Source of the DNA: Euglena gracilis
Taxonomy: Eukaryota; Euglenida; Euglenophyceae; Euglenales
DNA length: 64,000 nucleotides
Assembly: GCA_039621445.1 (NCBI GenBank)
Contig: CP154956.1
Coordinates: 23,238,743-23,302,742 of the forward strand
Direction of reading: 5' to 3'
A model generated the notes under the pieces. That model made no database searches and was not told the DNA's origin. It saw only the letters and a list, made by a program, of their open reading frames with translations. The first letter of the stretch is position 1. Each line of letters opens with the position of its first letter. The translations under genes and the position numbers were made by a program. This document shows, piece by piece, positions 1 through 31,100 of this stretch.

Positions 1-780
1 GGGAAGTAATTGCGACACGGATTAAGGCTGCAGGCTAAACTTCACCTGAGGGGGGGTCCAAAAAATAAGTTAACAACCTAATCTCCAAGATATTCAAAAA
101 TATGCATTATACATTTAAAATAATGAAGATACATTTCGCAAGAAACATGAGCCTGCAATCGCTCCATCTCCGAGGACCACAACCTCTGACGCCTGCTGTG
201 GGCAGGGTCGTTGAATAAGACTCGAGTTGAAACCAGGTTGTAGAGCTTCGGTTGGAGAAAGGGCGACACTGACAGACCTACTTTTGCCCACCCATGCACA
301 AACTTCTGGGGGGGGTCAAATCCGTCATCCAAAATCGGCCGGTATCCCGGACTAACTACCATGCCCCCCCGAGCTATTCCCGTCCCCGGGACCCTTTATT
401 GTCCAATTGGAACAGTACGGGGGGGGACAGCTCGGGGGGGGGCCTAGGTCCCCCCCCCCCGAGCTATTCCCATACCCGACCCTCGGGCAACCCAAAAGGG
501 GTCATTTTTGGCAATTTTTTGGATGTTCGCAAAAAAAGGTCAATTTTGAGAACATTATTTTTGAAAATGGTCCAAAAACGTCGATTTTTGACCACTTTTT
601 TGGGAAGTTCTTTATAAAAAGTGCTATGACAGTGAGCTATTCCCGTCCCCCCTATGGTAATAGCTCGGGGGGGGAAACAGCTCGGGGGGGGGGGGGTATA
701 GTAATAGTGACACTCACCCAGGGGAGAGGGGCCAGAACCATAGTGGACATTTTTTGTTTTTTTAAAAAACAAAACAACGT
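1..780. other. No gene supported; G/C-run repeats
   Basis: GAGCTATTCCC next to C-runs recurs at 372, 462 and 632. An open minus-strand stretch (78-362) has no usable GT donor. Confidence 0.4.
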
Positions 781-804
781 TTTAAAAACGTGTTCAGCCC
801 GCCA

Positions 805-990
805 AATGCCTGCCCTGATATTCGTGGTCGTGAACACGTTTTCCACGAGGGCATTTGTGGCAATGACACGTTTTGCATTAAGGCATCTGTGTTCAGGCAC
901 GTTTTCCATTAAGGCATCTGTGGCAATGACACGTTTTACATTAGGACATCTGTGGTCAGGCACGTTTTCCATTAGGGCATCTGTGGCGAT
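805..990. repeat. 63-bp tandem repeat, about 2.5-3 units
   Basis: GTGGCAATGACACGTTTT recurs at 857, 920 and (partly) 983, exactly 63 bases apart. Being a multiple of three, it keeps an open minus-strand frame with a repeated IATDALMENVP peptide; no start or splice signal supports a gene. Confidence 0.65.
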
Positions 991-1039
991 CAAAAAATCG
1001 TTGTCATGAAAACTCGGCGACAGGTGACCCATAACGCAT

Positions 1040-1270
1040 AAGAGTAGGTATTTCGCCGACTAGTCGGCCAACTGGCTTCCCCCCCCCCCCCCGTCTCGCC
1101 GACTAACTGCCGACTAGGCCGACCGACCAATCAGCGTCGTCGGTCGGCCGACCAATTGGCAAGTCGGCCGACTAGTCGGCCGACTAGCCAGCCCCCCCCC
1201 CCCTCCAGCCTGCCACCAACTAGTTGAAGGGTCGATCGACCAGTTGAAGGGTCGGTGACTGATGCGTGAA
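1040..1270. repeat. GTCGGCCGACTAGTCGG palindromic repeat cluster
   Basis: Multiple overlapping copies of CGACTAGTCGGCCGAC and variants, interrupted by C-runs. No gene. Confidence 0.6.
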
Positions 1271-2829
1271 AAAGTGGTACCTTCAGGGGACCAGCTACCA
1301 CTCCCCCCGCCCTATTTGAGCACACCCAGGGCTAAGGGACCCCCCAAATGCTCAAATAAGGGGGGGTCAAATAAGGGGGGGGGGTCGAAAATTTGGCTTT
1401 GCGAGAGGGCAAAGTTTTTTTTCGACGCCTTCGGCGCCTAAAAAAATTTCCTCCCTGGTCCCAAATGCTCAATTAAGGGGGGGGGTCAAATAAGGGAGGG
1501 GGGGAGTGGTACCCCAAAGAGGCGCCCAACTAGGGTTAATATACATTGGGGGACATGAACAGAGGTCATATGGCCCTCAAAGCTGCTGGAGAAATCCCCC
1601 GAGGGACCCACAGAGGCCCTCTGCCCTCTGCCCCACAGTGGCCCTTTCAATGAACCAGCCCCAGGAGGAAAACGGACCCACAGAGGCCCTTTTGGAGGGA
1701 GGGTCAGAAATCCCTCCGACAATTATTTATATTTTATATTTTATTTATATTAAACGTAATGTTCAAAAAATTCACAGAGTGGGAGAGAGTTGTCGATTCC
1801 CCAATGCCCCCAAAACAGTCCCTTTCATTTGATGATGTGGCAGCAACACGTTTCTTTGTGAAACCCGGGGGTCCCTTTCAATTACGTTTAAACCTCCCTA
1901 TTAGGCCATTAAGGCAGGTAGCATTACTTCTATCTCTAAACAATTTTTGACCAAGCAGGGGGTGCCCAAATTCTGCGACCCCACGCCACCAGAGGGGCAG
2001 GGTTGGTCACTCAAAAAATTGGGCCGTTCTGCCAAAGATGTATCTGAAATGGGTCAGTGGAAGGGGGCCTTTACAGCCCACTATCAAATACTTGGTGCCT
2101 GGGGGGGGGAAAGACAGCGCCATGGTCGCCGCGTCGGCGACAATGAGGCCAGCTCCGGCGCGGCGGCACTAAGCAGGGACTCTTTACCAGCCCGGCAAAA
2201 CAGTCCGCCCAGCGCCGCCGGCGAGCACGGCATGGCCCCACAATGCCTTTGTGCTTCGCCCTCGGTGTCCCTTCCCTTGTCGGTTTCTCCTGGGAGCACG
2301 GGCGCTCCAGTCCCTGCTATACGTCCGTGCCGAGGGACAGGACTAGTAATCAGCCAACTCCGGCGAGGACAGGTAATAGGCAGCAACGTCTAACCCAAAG
2401 TATCACAATCCACGCAACAAAACCACCGGCAAACAAGGCATGGCTGAGACACCCGCTGCCCTTTTGTTTTGTTTTTTGTTCTCAAAAAGCCAACAAGAAA
2501 CACCACAAAACAGGCTAATCCCAGATTATCCAGAGGTAAACCAGATTTGCAACCCCAAAACTTTCAAATGGATCGTATGGGAAACACCTTCCCATTACTA
2601 AAGAGAGATTTAGGGGCACAAAGATCGACCTCAAATATACATATACGTATTTCCACTTTGAACAAAGCAGGACTTTCAGCCCTCCTGTGTTTCCAACCTC
2701 CAATAAAGGTGGGACATCTGGGGTTCAAAAACATTTGTCTTGGTCTAGGCACTCTTCCACAAATTTTTATGTCACTGGTGAAACCACTTTTGAAATTGTG
2801 GAGAAGCCCGGGTCTCATAATTTTCATGT

Positions 2830-2965
2830 ACTAAGGCTTCTTGTCTGTTTATGGCCGGCGCTAACTTCGCTTCTGGCCCAGCTTGCTGTGTGGTGAGTGG
2901 CCAGGTACCCCTTACACCAGTGCTCTTTTGTTGCTCCGCCTGGCCAGGTGAGCAACTCTGGTGTA
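2830..2965. repeat. Dispersed repeat, GGCGCTAACTTCGCTTCTGG family, copy 1
   Basis: TTCTTGTCTGTTTATGGCCG and GGCGCTAACTTCGCTTCTGG, followed by ACCAGTGCTCTTTTG and TCTGGTGTAATTCCAG. The same order occurs at 43505-43622; a fragment is at 42733-42762. Confidence 0.6.
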
Positions 2966-4174
2966 ATTCCAGGGGGAAACTTGGGGTCCCCCCAGAGAAA
3001 TTAAAGTCCACCAGGAAAGAACAAGGAAAATTTTTAACAAAGACAATTTAATTGGCAGGAGACTTGCAAGCATCTGCGAGTACGTCGTTGTTTATTTAGG
3101 TTTATTTAGGTTACTTGTTGCCCCAAGGAATCCCAGAAAAACGCCCGCCGAAAATCCATGCGACAAAAAATATGCCAACAACTTCACAAATCATCAGCCA
3201 ACGGTGACGTTTGGTGGTCGGTTTGAGGAGATGAGCCAGAGGTCGGCCGTAAGGTGTCTTTTCGTCGAGCATTCCTCAAGATCTCCTTGCCTTCCGCCAC
3301 CTGTGCGCACAGAAATGGAAAATAAGGGCTCGTGTACATAAAATCAATCAGAATTTTGGGAGTCAGCTGTTAATTGGCTTATTGAAATGTCTGAAAACTC
3401 ATGGACGCCGTTTATGGGTTTGGTGACTTGGACCTGAGTTGGCCTGTTTTCGCCAAGCTTTTGCTATTTCATTTCATTTCATTTTTGCTCAATTGGAGAA
3501 AATTCTGCCAATCCAAATTTCTTTAGACAAAATAATTGATTTTAAGACATTCTATGGCATTTTTGACCAAATGCCATTTTTAAAGCTCATTTCAGGGAAT
3601 TTTGCGGGTTTTAAGGCGGATTAATATATTCTACAGCCTGACTGAACTCCATAGGTTTTTTCACTTTTTAAGGAAGTGACCCCCCCCCCAGGGGGTGGGT
3701 GCTTATAGGCTGGCAGGTGGGGGCATTTTCGACCCCCTGGAGTGGGTCGGGTTTTTGGGTGGGCAGTGCTATAACCCCCCCCCCCCCCGGCGCTGGCCAT
3801 TTTCAAGGGAAATTTGGCTTGGTCCTCAGGCACTGGTTGGCCCCCTGGGGGGGGGGGGGTGCTGTGGGCAGGCACCCCATTGCACAAGACAGCCCCCTAT
3901 CCCCGGGGTTGGTTAAAAGAAGCCTGGCTGCGAGTCCTCGCAGGTGCCCCCTGCTGCCAAATTAAATGGAGGCTTGGAACATTTACAACAAACTGCGGCG
4001 ACAACAGGTCTGAAATTGCAGCCTCCTCAAATTCCAAGGGGTTGCAGGTTCCGCCAAGCTGCATCGCCAGAAAAAAAAACAAACTCTCTTAACTTTGAAA
4101 CTGACCCAAAAGCTAAGGGAAGAAAAATGATTTTGGCATGGCTGGAAATTTGTCCATCCAGCCAAAGACTGTAA

Positions 4175-4353
4175 CCCCCCCTAATAAGTGCGCAGTGCCC
4201 TAATTGTGCGCAGTGCCCTAATAAGTGCACCCGAGGGTCCCCCAAGGGTCCGAAACTGATAAATGCGCAGTTCCCTAATGAGTGCGCACCGCACCCCTTG
4301 GGGTCCGAAACTCTGTCCTTAAAATGAGCGCACCCGTGCACTTATTGGGGGGG
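4175..4353. mobile_element. Small inverted-repeat element with AATAAGTGC ends
   Basis: CCCCCCCTAATAAGTGC at the left faces GCACTTATTGGGGGGG at the right. The interior repeats AGTGCGCA(G/C) and CCCTAAT. 15-45 bp of inverted similarity. Confidence 0.5.
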
Positions 4354-4590
4354 CTAGAAAATGTGTTTTTCAACTTTTATTTTAAATTTCGGACCACATG
4401 TGAAATCAAAAACGTTGGTTCGATGGAAAATGCGCCTTAAAAGTCCTCAAAATGCCCTCAAAATGCCTTAAAATGCCTCCTGAGTTCAGCGTTGTTTCGC
4501 CAACCTTTACAAAATGCCTGATGGCAATGTGACAGGTCGTCAAATCAGACCAGGCAATTCCTCAAATCAAACCAAAGAAAAAAGACCGTT

Positions 4591-23172
<18,582 letters not shown>

Positions 23173-23479
23173 AGGGCCGGCGGCCGGCCCACAGGATGGC
23201 TCGCCGACCAGCGGGGCGGTGGGGGTGGTGCCAATCCCCCCCGCGGGGGACAGCAGAGGCCAGCGGACAGGACCGGGCCGGCAGACTGTATCAAATTGCA
23301 CGGCCCGGTTGGATTCTGTCGGGGATACCTCTGGATCAACTCTTAACGTCCTTTGACCTCCTGTTCGAAACATTTTGGTTCAGCCCAGCTGGGCTGAGCT
23401 TTCCATCGGCAAACGGACCCCACGCACGGGGGGGGGGGGGGGTCGCAGCCCGGCTGGAAGCTGCAGCCGGGCAAATGGC

Positions 23480-23620
23480 CAGCCGGCTTGCACCCCTGCA
23501 GGGCCGGGTCCCTGACAATGGCGCGTGGCTGGGGTGGGAGGCCCCGGGCTGGCCGGGGAGGATGCAGATGAAGTAGGAGAAGAGGAGGAAGGCGTGCAGG
23601 CCGTGCTCCCCCCGGCAGCT
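23480..23620 (-). CDS. Possible N-terminal transmembrane exon of the LMBRD2-like gene
   Basis: After a good acceptor (CTTCCTTCACCGCGCAG, ends near 23619) one frame reads LHAFLLFSYFICILPG, a plausible membrane helix. It lies where the first helices should be. No junction phase could be verified and the donor is unclear. Confidence 0.3.
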
Positions 23621-24134
23621 GTGCCCTGCGCGGTGAAGGAAGCGCTGGTCGGGGGAGCCTCATTGCGATGAATTTGTGACCCAGTTTTGGGGGACCGCGC
23701 TGCGCCCTGCCCGGAGAGGCTTCCAGGGACAGGGATGGGCGTTGGCGCCTGAGCTTGTTTTGTCTCTTTTCTCGGAGGTGTGATGGTTGGGGTGTCCAAC
23801 CCCCGCCCCACAGCTCCCCCAGGTGGGGGAGCGTGTTTGACCCCCCCCCCACCATCACACCTCCGAAAGGCTTCCTTCTGCACCGAAAACGCCGAAAGAA
23901 AAATTGCAGCTAAATTTTACCCAAAATAAGTTTGAAATTGCCCCTGGAAAAACGAAAAAGTGGTGGGTTGGGGGGAGATCAGTATGGGTCGCAGGGGGTT
24001 GAACTCCTCACCCACCACCGCACCCAAAGGTGTCAGCGAGTCCAGTGCAACTTCGGGAACAAATGCGGATGGGAGTAAAATCTGCACCTCCCCCTCCCAA
24101 TGAATGCAATTTAGATGGGGGGCTCTCAAGAGCA

Positions 24135-24390
24135 CTATTGGCTGAGCAGCCAGAGCACCAGATCAAAATCCTTTTCCTCAGCATTGTATCGCAACGTGCA
24201 CAATATTAAAGCTGGCGACTCCACAGCCAGATGGCACATGAACTCAGGGACACAAAACACATCCAAACAACGCACACCGGAATAATAGCGCAGTGTGACA
24301 TGAATGACAATCAGGGTCAGAATGGCAAGGGAGGGCAATTCCACAAACAACGAAGAGGACATAGAGGAATAGAACGGAGCCCTTGGGCGG
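24135..24390 (-). CDS. Terminal exon of an unidentified membrane protein gene
   Basis: Strong acceptor CCCCTGTTTTTCAG, phase 2, then 84 codons to TAG. Contains a transmembrane helix (LAILTLIVIHVTLRYY), then SGVRCLDVFCVPEF and an acidic tail. It faintly resembles the last helix of LMBR1 proteins, so a tandem paralogue is possible but unproven. Upstream exons not located. Confidence 0.45.
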
Positions 24391-24944
24391 CTGAAAAACA
24401 GGGGAATTGAATTGCTGTTCTTGGGAGATAAAATGGTTTTCATCACTGGGGTTCCCCCTGGAGAGATCATCGAGAGTCTGGCACCATGAATGATTTGCAG
24501 CCGCATTTGCAAATTCAATTACCCGCCTGGCCCACTCACCAGATTCCAACAACTCCTCATACGCATGGTCAGGGGGTCACGCACCCCCTGACCTGCAAGC
24601 CCCAACCGGGTGTATGGGATATATAGGGGTGGTCGTTGGGCAAGGGGGAGGGAGGGTGGCACAATTTATTGGATCGGCAACACTATGAATAAAAACATAC
24701 TTCGTGACGTTCAAACTACATTCTGCACTAGCCAAAAATAATCTGCAATTCAACAATTGACACTGCTAACAAGTTCCACAATGTTCAAACTTACCAACCA
24801 ACGCCTTAGAACTAAAAGGAAAAAAATTGTGAGAAATGAAATTACTTTTCGCTTAAAAAAAATATCAAATGCAGCGGGCACAAGAAAAGTCAAATGAGAT
24901 AATTCAAAGCAAAATTGGGGCTTCAATTTGGCCCATATTCGACC

Positions 24945-24945
24945 G

Positions 24946-25020
<75 letters not shown>

Positions 25021-25080
25021 TATATATGTATATATATATGTATATATATATACATAATACATACATACATACATACATAT
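24945..25080. repeat. (TA)n microsatellite with ATACATAC tail
   Basis: Alternating TA with CATA interruptions. Confidence 0.95.
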
Positions 25081-25284
25081 ATACTATATTTTTCAGGCCT
25101 AAATTCAGCCTCAAATTGGTAAGCTTGGGTGTCACAATCATTTTTACCTGGACTTTTAAGCCGAAATGTAGGACAAATTGCAACCTTGACCCCAAGGTAT
25201 TTGGTGTCGGTGATGCTGTGACAAAGACTTGCTCCCTGAGGTCATGGTAAAAAAAAATACCCCAAACATAGCAAGAACTATGCT

Positions 25285-25290
25285 TTTATT
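25285..25290 (-). terminator. Polyadenylation signal AATAAA
   Basis: Minus-strand AATAAA 9 bases beyond the TAA of the exon ending at 25299. Confidence 0.5.
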
Positions 25291-25298
25291 TAAAATTA

Positions 25299-25380
25299 TT
25301 AACTCGACACCTTCTTGGTCTCAAGCAACTGAAAAGGATGGATTGCCTCAAAACGCTGGCATGCAGGCTGCACCGGATGA
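25299..25380 (-). CDS. Terminal exon, unidentified gene
   Basis: Acceptor TTTTTACCATTCACAG, phase 2, then HPVQPACQRFEAIHPFQLLE and a KKVSS end. AATAAA follows 9 bp after the stop. The GC-richer sequence just upstream (25381-25606) is open in another frame with hydrophobic stretches and may be an earlier exon. Confidence 0.45.
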
Positions 25381-25984
25381 CTGTGAATGGTAAAAATACG
25401 CAGAGTGGTCCGAGGGAAAATGTGGCAGTGTAGAAGAAAAACCTTTCGGACTGGCGACGCATGAAACAACAAACAAACAAATGTGCAAAGGAGGAACCTT
25501 GAATCAGCACCTCGCCAAAGGGGAGGCCGGTGAGGCAGAGGGCACAAAGAAAGAGGAATGTGAACCGAACACATCCATTCCAGTGTGAAACGACTCCTCT
25601 CCCCATATCCCTGGGCCCAGGACAAGAAGACCCCCAGGTGTTCCAAAAGATAGCACTTTTCTACATAAATAAAGAGGAAATATTCAGTTGCCAGTTGCTG
25701 TGCTTCCATGGACGAAGCTAGGACTTCTTCCTGGCAAAAAAAAAAATGGTTTGGAAATTTATCTAAAATCGACAATTATGTAATATTCATTCAAAAAATA
25801 AATTGCATGTGAATACATTGGCTACCTGCAACTGCTAAACACGTAATTTGCCGTATGGTATGGTGCATGAAATGTTGTTTACATGCAGGCACAGGTGCTT
25901 CATGAACAAAATCTTGCATGAGAGCATATTTTTACATATATGTATTCAAATACATATGTATGTATACATGTATGTTGATACGTA

Positions 25985-25986
25985 TG

Positions 25987-26020
<34 letters not shown>

Positions 26021-26435
26021 TGTATGTATGTATGTATGTATGTATGTATGTATGTATGTATGTATGTATGTATGTATGTATGTATGTATGTATGTATGTA
26101 TGTATGTATGTATGTATGTATGTATGTATGTATGTATGTATGTATGTATGTATGTATGTATGTATGTATGTATGTATGTATGTACGTACGTACGTACGTA
26201 CGTACGTAGGTATGTATGTATGTATGTATGTATGTATGGTATGTATGTATGTATGTATGTATGTATGTATGTATGTATGTATGTATGTATGTATGTATGT
26301 ATGTATGTATGTATGTATGTATGTATGTATGTATGTATGTATGTATGTATGTATGTATGTATGTATGTATGTATGTATGTATGTATGTATGTATGTATGT
26401 ATGTATGTATGTATGTATGTATGTATGTATGTATG
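25985..26435. repeat. (GTAT)n tetranucleotide repeat, about 450 bp
   Basis: More than 100 units, broken by a GTAC patch at 26182-26206 and a single-base phase change near 26238. Confidence 0.97.
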
Positions 26436-26601
26436 CATAAATGTTATCAAATGTTTCTCCCTTGTGCCAGTCAGAATGTGTTGTTCAGTGTATCAGTGGG
26501 AGTGGGAATGGAAAGCAGTTTGGCCAGACGCTGGATGGTATCTTGCTATAATTGGGCAAGCAATAAATCTCCAGGAACAGGGCAACCCCACAGCCATACA
26601 A

Positions 26602-26712
26602 TCAGATGAATGATGCAGGCCGTAAGAGGGCCCATTCGGCATCTCCAAGGGCACCCATCACATCGCGGTGAACAAAAGCTGCAAACTCAGGGATGAGAAA
26701 TTCATCTTCATC
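26602..26712 (-). CDS. Terminal exon, unidentified acidic protein
   Basis: Strong acceptor CATTTTATCGCAG, phase 0, then 36 codons (DEDEFLIPEFAAFVHRDV, then GALGDAEWALLR) and TGA. It could be spliced to the exon at 26878-26975 through a weak GTGGAG donor. Confidence 0.5.
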   Translation of the reverse strand, partial: DEDEFLIPEFAAFVHRDVMGALGDAEWALLRPASFI

Positions 26713-26877
26713 CTGCGATAAAATGATGCAAATCTGGACAAACGTGATACAGTGGACGGGAAGAAAATCATGGTACGTGGGTAAAAAATGTTCAGAGAAT
26801 TGGCAAATTTTGAATTTTCTTCAGCGCAATACAATTAAATTGGCAAAATTTCGATTCCAGAGTAAATCCTGGCAGTT

Positions 26878-26975
26878 TTATGTGCATTTCTTCTCCACCA
26901 ATTGATTCAACTGCTCGATCATTCGATCATTGACGAGGTTTCTGCTGAAAGGCCAGCCCGTGCTTGGTCCTTTGA
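26878..26975 (-). CDS. Exon, unidentified; faint U-box resemblance
   Basis: Acceptor TTGTCCTTATGCAG, phase 1. Encodes GWPFSRNLVNDRMIEQLNQL, then EKKCT and a stop. The FSRNLVNDRMIEQL pattern recalls the end of U-box/RING folds; too short to assign. Confidence 0.4.
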
Positions 26976-27279
26976 CTGCATAAGGACAAGAATCACAGGA
27001 AATGAAAACTGGGGACAGAATTATAGGGAGAAATAGGGGCCGTTTGAAAATCTCAAATCTGGGAAAACACCAATTTCGTTTCATGAAACTTTTTCTGACC
27101 ACTGCAGCCTCGACTTGTTTTCTTCTGCAGAGCAGAGAGAACTACACTACTCCCAGACTACAGCCGATTGTGTTGAGCTAACTGTCCAAGATTGTGCTGC
27201 TTGCAAATGCCATGTTTTCTGACCAGTTTGCCATTCTTAGATGAATGACACGTCATCTCTTGACCTTGCATCAACAGGC

Positions 27280-27360
27280 TCAGAAAGATGCAGTGGGAAG
27301 GATAACAGGGAAATTTAAGCTGCTTTCCCAAAAATCAGCTTCACATAATTTTTGTCCAGA
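27280..27360 (-). CDS. Terminal exon of unidentified gene (pairs with 28022-28143)
   Basis: Acceptor TTCTCACATGCAG, phase 0. Encodes SGQKLCEADFWESSLNF, then PVILPTASF and TGA. Phase matches the donor at 28022. Confidence 0.45.
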   Translation of the reverse strand, partial: SGQKLCEADFWESSLNFPVILPTASF

Positions 27361-28021
27361 CTGCATGTGAGAATTGTTTATGTTTACACAATGTGCTGTG
27401 AACAACCTCGGGGGATAAAGCCTTGAGCACCTGGAATGGAATTGCCCACCATTGCGGTCCGCAAAGAAAGGCCAAAAAGACCTAAAATTGGCGCCTCTGG
27501 AGTATGGGAAGAGGCGGGGGGGGGGGTCAGACCCACCCAACGAGCATGGGGGTGAGGTCCACCCCCACCGCTCTTGGGTTCCTGGATCCCTATTCACCCC
27601 TGATGTGAAGCAAATAATGGCAATTCTTGGCAATTTTATCAAATTTTTGTCCACCATAATATCCAACCACAATAACCCCGGATTTTGCCCTGAAAATGGG
27701 TAAGAATCATCATTTTGACAATAAATTGCAAAAAATACGTTTTTCTGGCTCATCTGGCCTCCAAAAATGCTAAATTTCATGAGAAAATGCAACAAATGAC
27801 CCCAAAGGGGGTTTTGAATGCTATTTTGGGTCTGTATGGGACTTCGAAAATTCGAATTTTTTTTGGGAGCTATAACCCAGGTCGTCAGCCCAAAATAAGA
27901 GGTATTAACATCAGACCCGAGGGTGGAGGGCATCATTGGGGGGGGGGGGTCCATTGCAATGGGGGAAGCATACAGCTTTGCGGAATCAAAATTTGCATTT
28001 GGTCAATCAGGAAATGCACAC

Positions 28022-28143
28022 CTCTTGTGCAACTGCTTTTGAGAGACTTGTTGTGTACCAGCGGTCTGGATTGACTGGAGCTGTTGCGGATTGTGGTGGG
28101 CTTTTCAAAATGGAAACACTGTCCACTTTACTCTCCATCACAT
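28022..28143 (-). CDS. Exon of unidentified gene
   Basis: Acceptor TTTTGTTTCCTGCGCAG, donor AGAG/GTGTGC, phase 1 to 0. Encodes VMESKVDSVSILKSPPQSA and NPDRWYTTSLSKAVAQE. Joins in phase to 27280-27360. Confidence 0.5.
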
Positions 28144-29749
28144 CTGCGCAGGAAACAAAAGCTGGGTTGTTATTTACCTGAGCTAGGTAGGCTACCTGAA
28201 CAGTGTCACACACAGACCAAGAGATTTGAGGGAATGAGAGCAACCCAATCTGTGAAACCAAGAGGAGACCTTAAATTTTTGCAACTTTCTGACTTCTTTG
28301 ATTCATTCACCATAAATCAAAGTTTGGGATTTTAAAAAAAAACTACGAAGGAAATTGTGATGGAAAAATATGTGGGAATTGTCAGGCTTGTATGTGAATC
28401 TCCGGGGGGCACCCCTTCCAAAAATAGGGGGGGGGCTCCCCCTACCACCTGACCCCCCCTTGGGGGGGGCTACCACCTACCTCATGTCTACGGAGCTTCC
28501 CATACAACCCTGGGGAATTGATCATTAGAAATTGCATTTTTTTCTGATTCTTCTTCAGTTTCATGTTCATTTTTCTGCGGATTTTTTCTTAGAGTTAAAA
28601 CCCAAAGTTGACTTGATGGCTGCTTGGATTATCTGGAACCAAGGACGTTAAAAATACTTATGTATTTTACACTTTGCATTACATTTTGCATTTGTTCTTT
28701 TGTTCAATCAGCCAACAGTGTGTTTGCAGCTAACCCAAATTTTCCAGCCTCTGAGTCCCCCTGGGAAAGGGCTGACTTCCTGGTTTTTTCCGAGTGACTT
28801 GATTGGTTGGGGGGGGGGTCAGAATTGGTTGGAGGGTCTGGTGTTCCAAAAAAAAAGTGATTCATTGTTTTTTTGGAAGAGTGGAAACGATCCCCTCTTC
28901 CCCTGGGGTCAATTAAATGCTGTTATCAATAGAACATGGGGGGGGGGGTGATTCTTTTGCCACGGTGAATGGGAGTTCAGGTTACTTCTTGAGTGGCAGG
29001 GGGTGTCCCATAACAGAGCATTTTTTAACAATTTTTAATATCCAAAACATTGTGTCCCCCATCTAATCCCAACAGAAGCACGGGTGCGCGGTGGGTGCGC
29101 TTCTTTTTGGACCCAACATTGTGGTTTTTGTCGATAACCTTTAGAATTATCATCAGAATGGGGGGGGGTGCACTTGTGGCAGACCGCCGCCTTCAGTGGC
29201 GGGGGGGGGGGGTGCGATTTTATCTGGACCGTGCAGCGGCCCTGTGCTTCTATTGGGGGGGGTGTCCTTTTGTTGTTTCTCTCCAGGACAAAATGATCAC
29301 AAATATGCCAGAGAGTACAGGTTCCCTCTGAAAACCATTACCATCCAGCCGCCCTTGGGCGGCTAGAAAATAAAACTCGTCGATGGAAGGGGGGGGGGTT
29401 CGGGCTGGAAAAAGGCTGCTGGCTGGCTGGAGCCCCCTGGGGGGATGGCAAGCCCTGATGGTGACTGTAAGAGCAGCATTCACAGACCCTAAATTCTAAA
29501 TTTGGTGAGCACCAACTCAAACTCAAACTGTCCAAACCTGGTCCCAGGATATGCAAATTCAAAATACATTCAGGGACGGCACTCACTCATTGTCACCTAA
29601 CCCCTCCCCAGTGAGATTGTAACCCCTCAGGCTTCCTTTTAAGACCCCCCAGGGGGACCCTCCCCCAATGTCGGGCCATCTAAGGGCATTTCCCAAAAAA
29701 TTCGGCTCTTTGTGCCGAAACCCAGGGGGGGGGGAATAATTGATATCGG

Positions 29750-30215
29750 AGGCCTTCGGAAAAATTGCGGAAAAATTGCGGAAATTGCGGAAAAATTGCG
29801 GAAAAATTGATATCGGGTATACACATTTCTGCTTGGGGGGACTTAGAAAATTTTCAATTGTGAGGTTCAGAACACCGCAACACCCACGTCGATGCAGGCG
29901 AGCACAAATCAAACCGCTTGATGTTCTTTGCACAGGTGGGACGCACCCAATCCTGTGACCAGTGGTGCACCTGTGAGAAAAATTGGTAAACTGGGGGGGG
30001 GGAACAACAAAACACAATAGCACACCTGTTGATCCATTTGAATGAATCTTTGAACTATCTTCTTCCATCTTCGGTGGTGGAGAAAAAATTCTTCAAAAAA
30101 ATGGTGAAAATTGCGGAAAAATTGCGGAAATTGCGGAAAAATTGCGGAAAATTGCGGAAAATTGCGGAAATTGCGGAAAATTGCGGAAATTGCGGAAAAA
30201 TTGCGGATATCAATT
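29750..30215. repeat. Two clusters of ATTGCGGAAAAATTGCGG repeats
   Basis: Units of ATTGCGGAAAA at 29763-29815 and 30107-30210, with GATATC at an edge of each cluster. Both are near TIR-type GC runs. Confidence 0.8.
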
Positions 30216-30333
30216 TCCCCCCCCCCCTGCGAAACCCTCACCCAGGACCCCCAGAGGGGGGTCCAACCCCAGACCACCCTCCTGGGGTCCTTCTGAGTTA
30301 AAAGAAGCCTGAAAGCCTCCCCAGTGAGATCAC

Positions 30334-30336
<3 letters not shown>

Positions 30337-30367
<31 letters not shown>
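30337..30367. repeat. (AC)n microsatellite
   Basis: About 15 AC units. Confidence 0.9.
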
Positions 30368-30369
<2 letters not shown>

Positions 30370-31100
30370 GGCAAAGCAGGGGAAAATGACTAGAAATTTT
30401 AATCACCCTTATTAAACACAACAATTCGGATGAATTCTGCTCCTTGGGATTGTTAACCAAAACAAATACATGCTTTTTTGCATTTTCACATGATTATTTC
30501 TGAAATTTTGTGGCCAAAAAAAAATCAAACATACGCCAAAAACTTCACAAAAAAATATGGTCCAAAATGCAGAATTTTTCTAGAATGAAACCAATTCCCT
30601 GCATCACTCAGAAAAAAGCCAAACATGGTGAAATTTTGTCAAAAATCGACAAAAACCCCATTAAAATATACAAAAAAAGTGCGTGGTTCAGGCTTGCTTG
30701 TGGCTTTGCAAACCACTCAAAGAATAGCCAGAACTCATTGCATCATCCATAAGACAATGCAGCGGGGAGGAATGGGGGGGAGATGCGAGAAAAGGCAGAA
30801 AATTTTGGAGATTTGAAGAAAAATGTGAAAACTATGGGAAAGCTGCATGTATGAAAATAAAAAATGGCAGTTGGATGCTTAATGGCCTCATGGGGGGGGG
30901 CATTAAGCATTCCCAGGGGGGGGAGGGAGCGGAATTTTTTTTTGCGTTATTGATGGAATACGGTTAGGGTTAGGAGTTCGAGGACTAACCTATAGATTGG
31001 TGTCAGGTGTACAAATTAGACCTAAAATAATGCCGAACTGGCTCTACTCCATCAATAATGCAAAAAAATTGCCGTATTTTGATATATTTTGCATATATAT

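Larger units (their letters stand above)
28150..30860. other. No gene supported; repeat-rich stretch
   Basis: G-runs, the GCGGAAAAATT clusters, and a CCAGCC...GGCTGGAAATAAAA-type repeat at 29343-29450 shared with 16758-16840 and 39550-39588. A GGGCCATCTAAGGGCATTTC block at 29672 recurs at 43656. No convincing exon. Confidence 0.4.

Noticed and set aside
78-362. Possible extra 3' exon of the LMBRD2-like gene
   Set aside because: No GT donor after the protein-like part, and the gene has an AATAAA-bearing end at 4591.
652-1032. Minus-strand ORF with 21-residue repeats
   Set aside because: The frame stays open because the DNA repeat is 63 bp long; no start context or splice signals.
24135-24390. 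Calling this exon a second LMBRD2 paralogue
   Set aside because: Only a loose resemblance (TM helix, then YYSGVRCLDVF); no other LMBR1 landmarks found upstream.
25985-26609. Open frames of more than 200 codons encoding MYVC repeats
   Set aside because: Pure translation of the GTAT tetranucleotide repeat; open in several frames on both strands.
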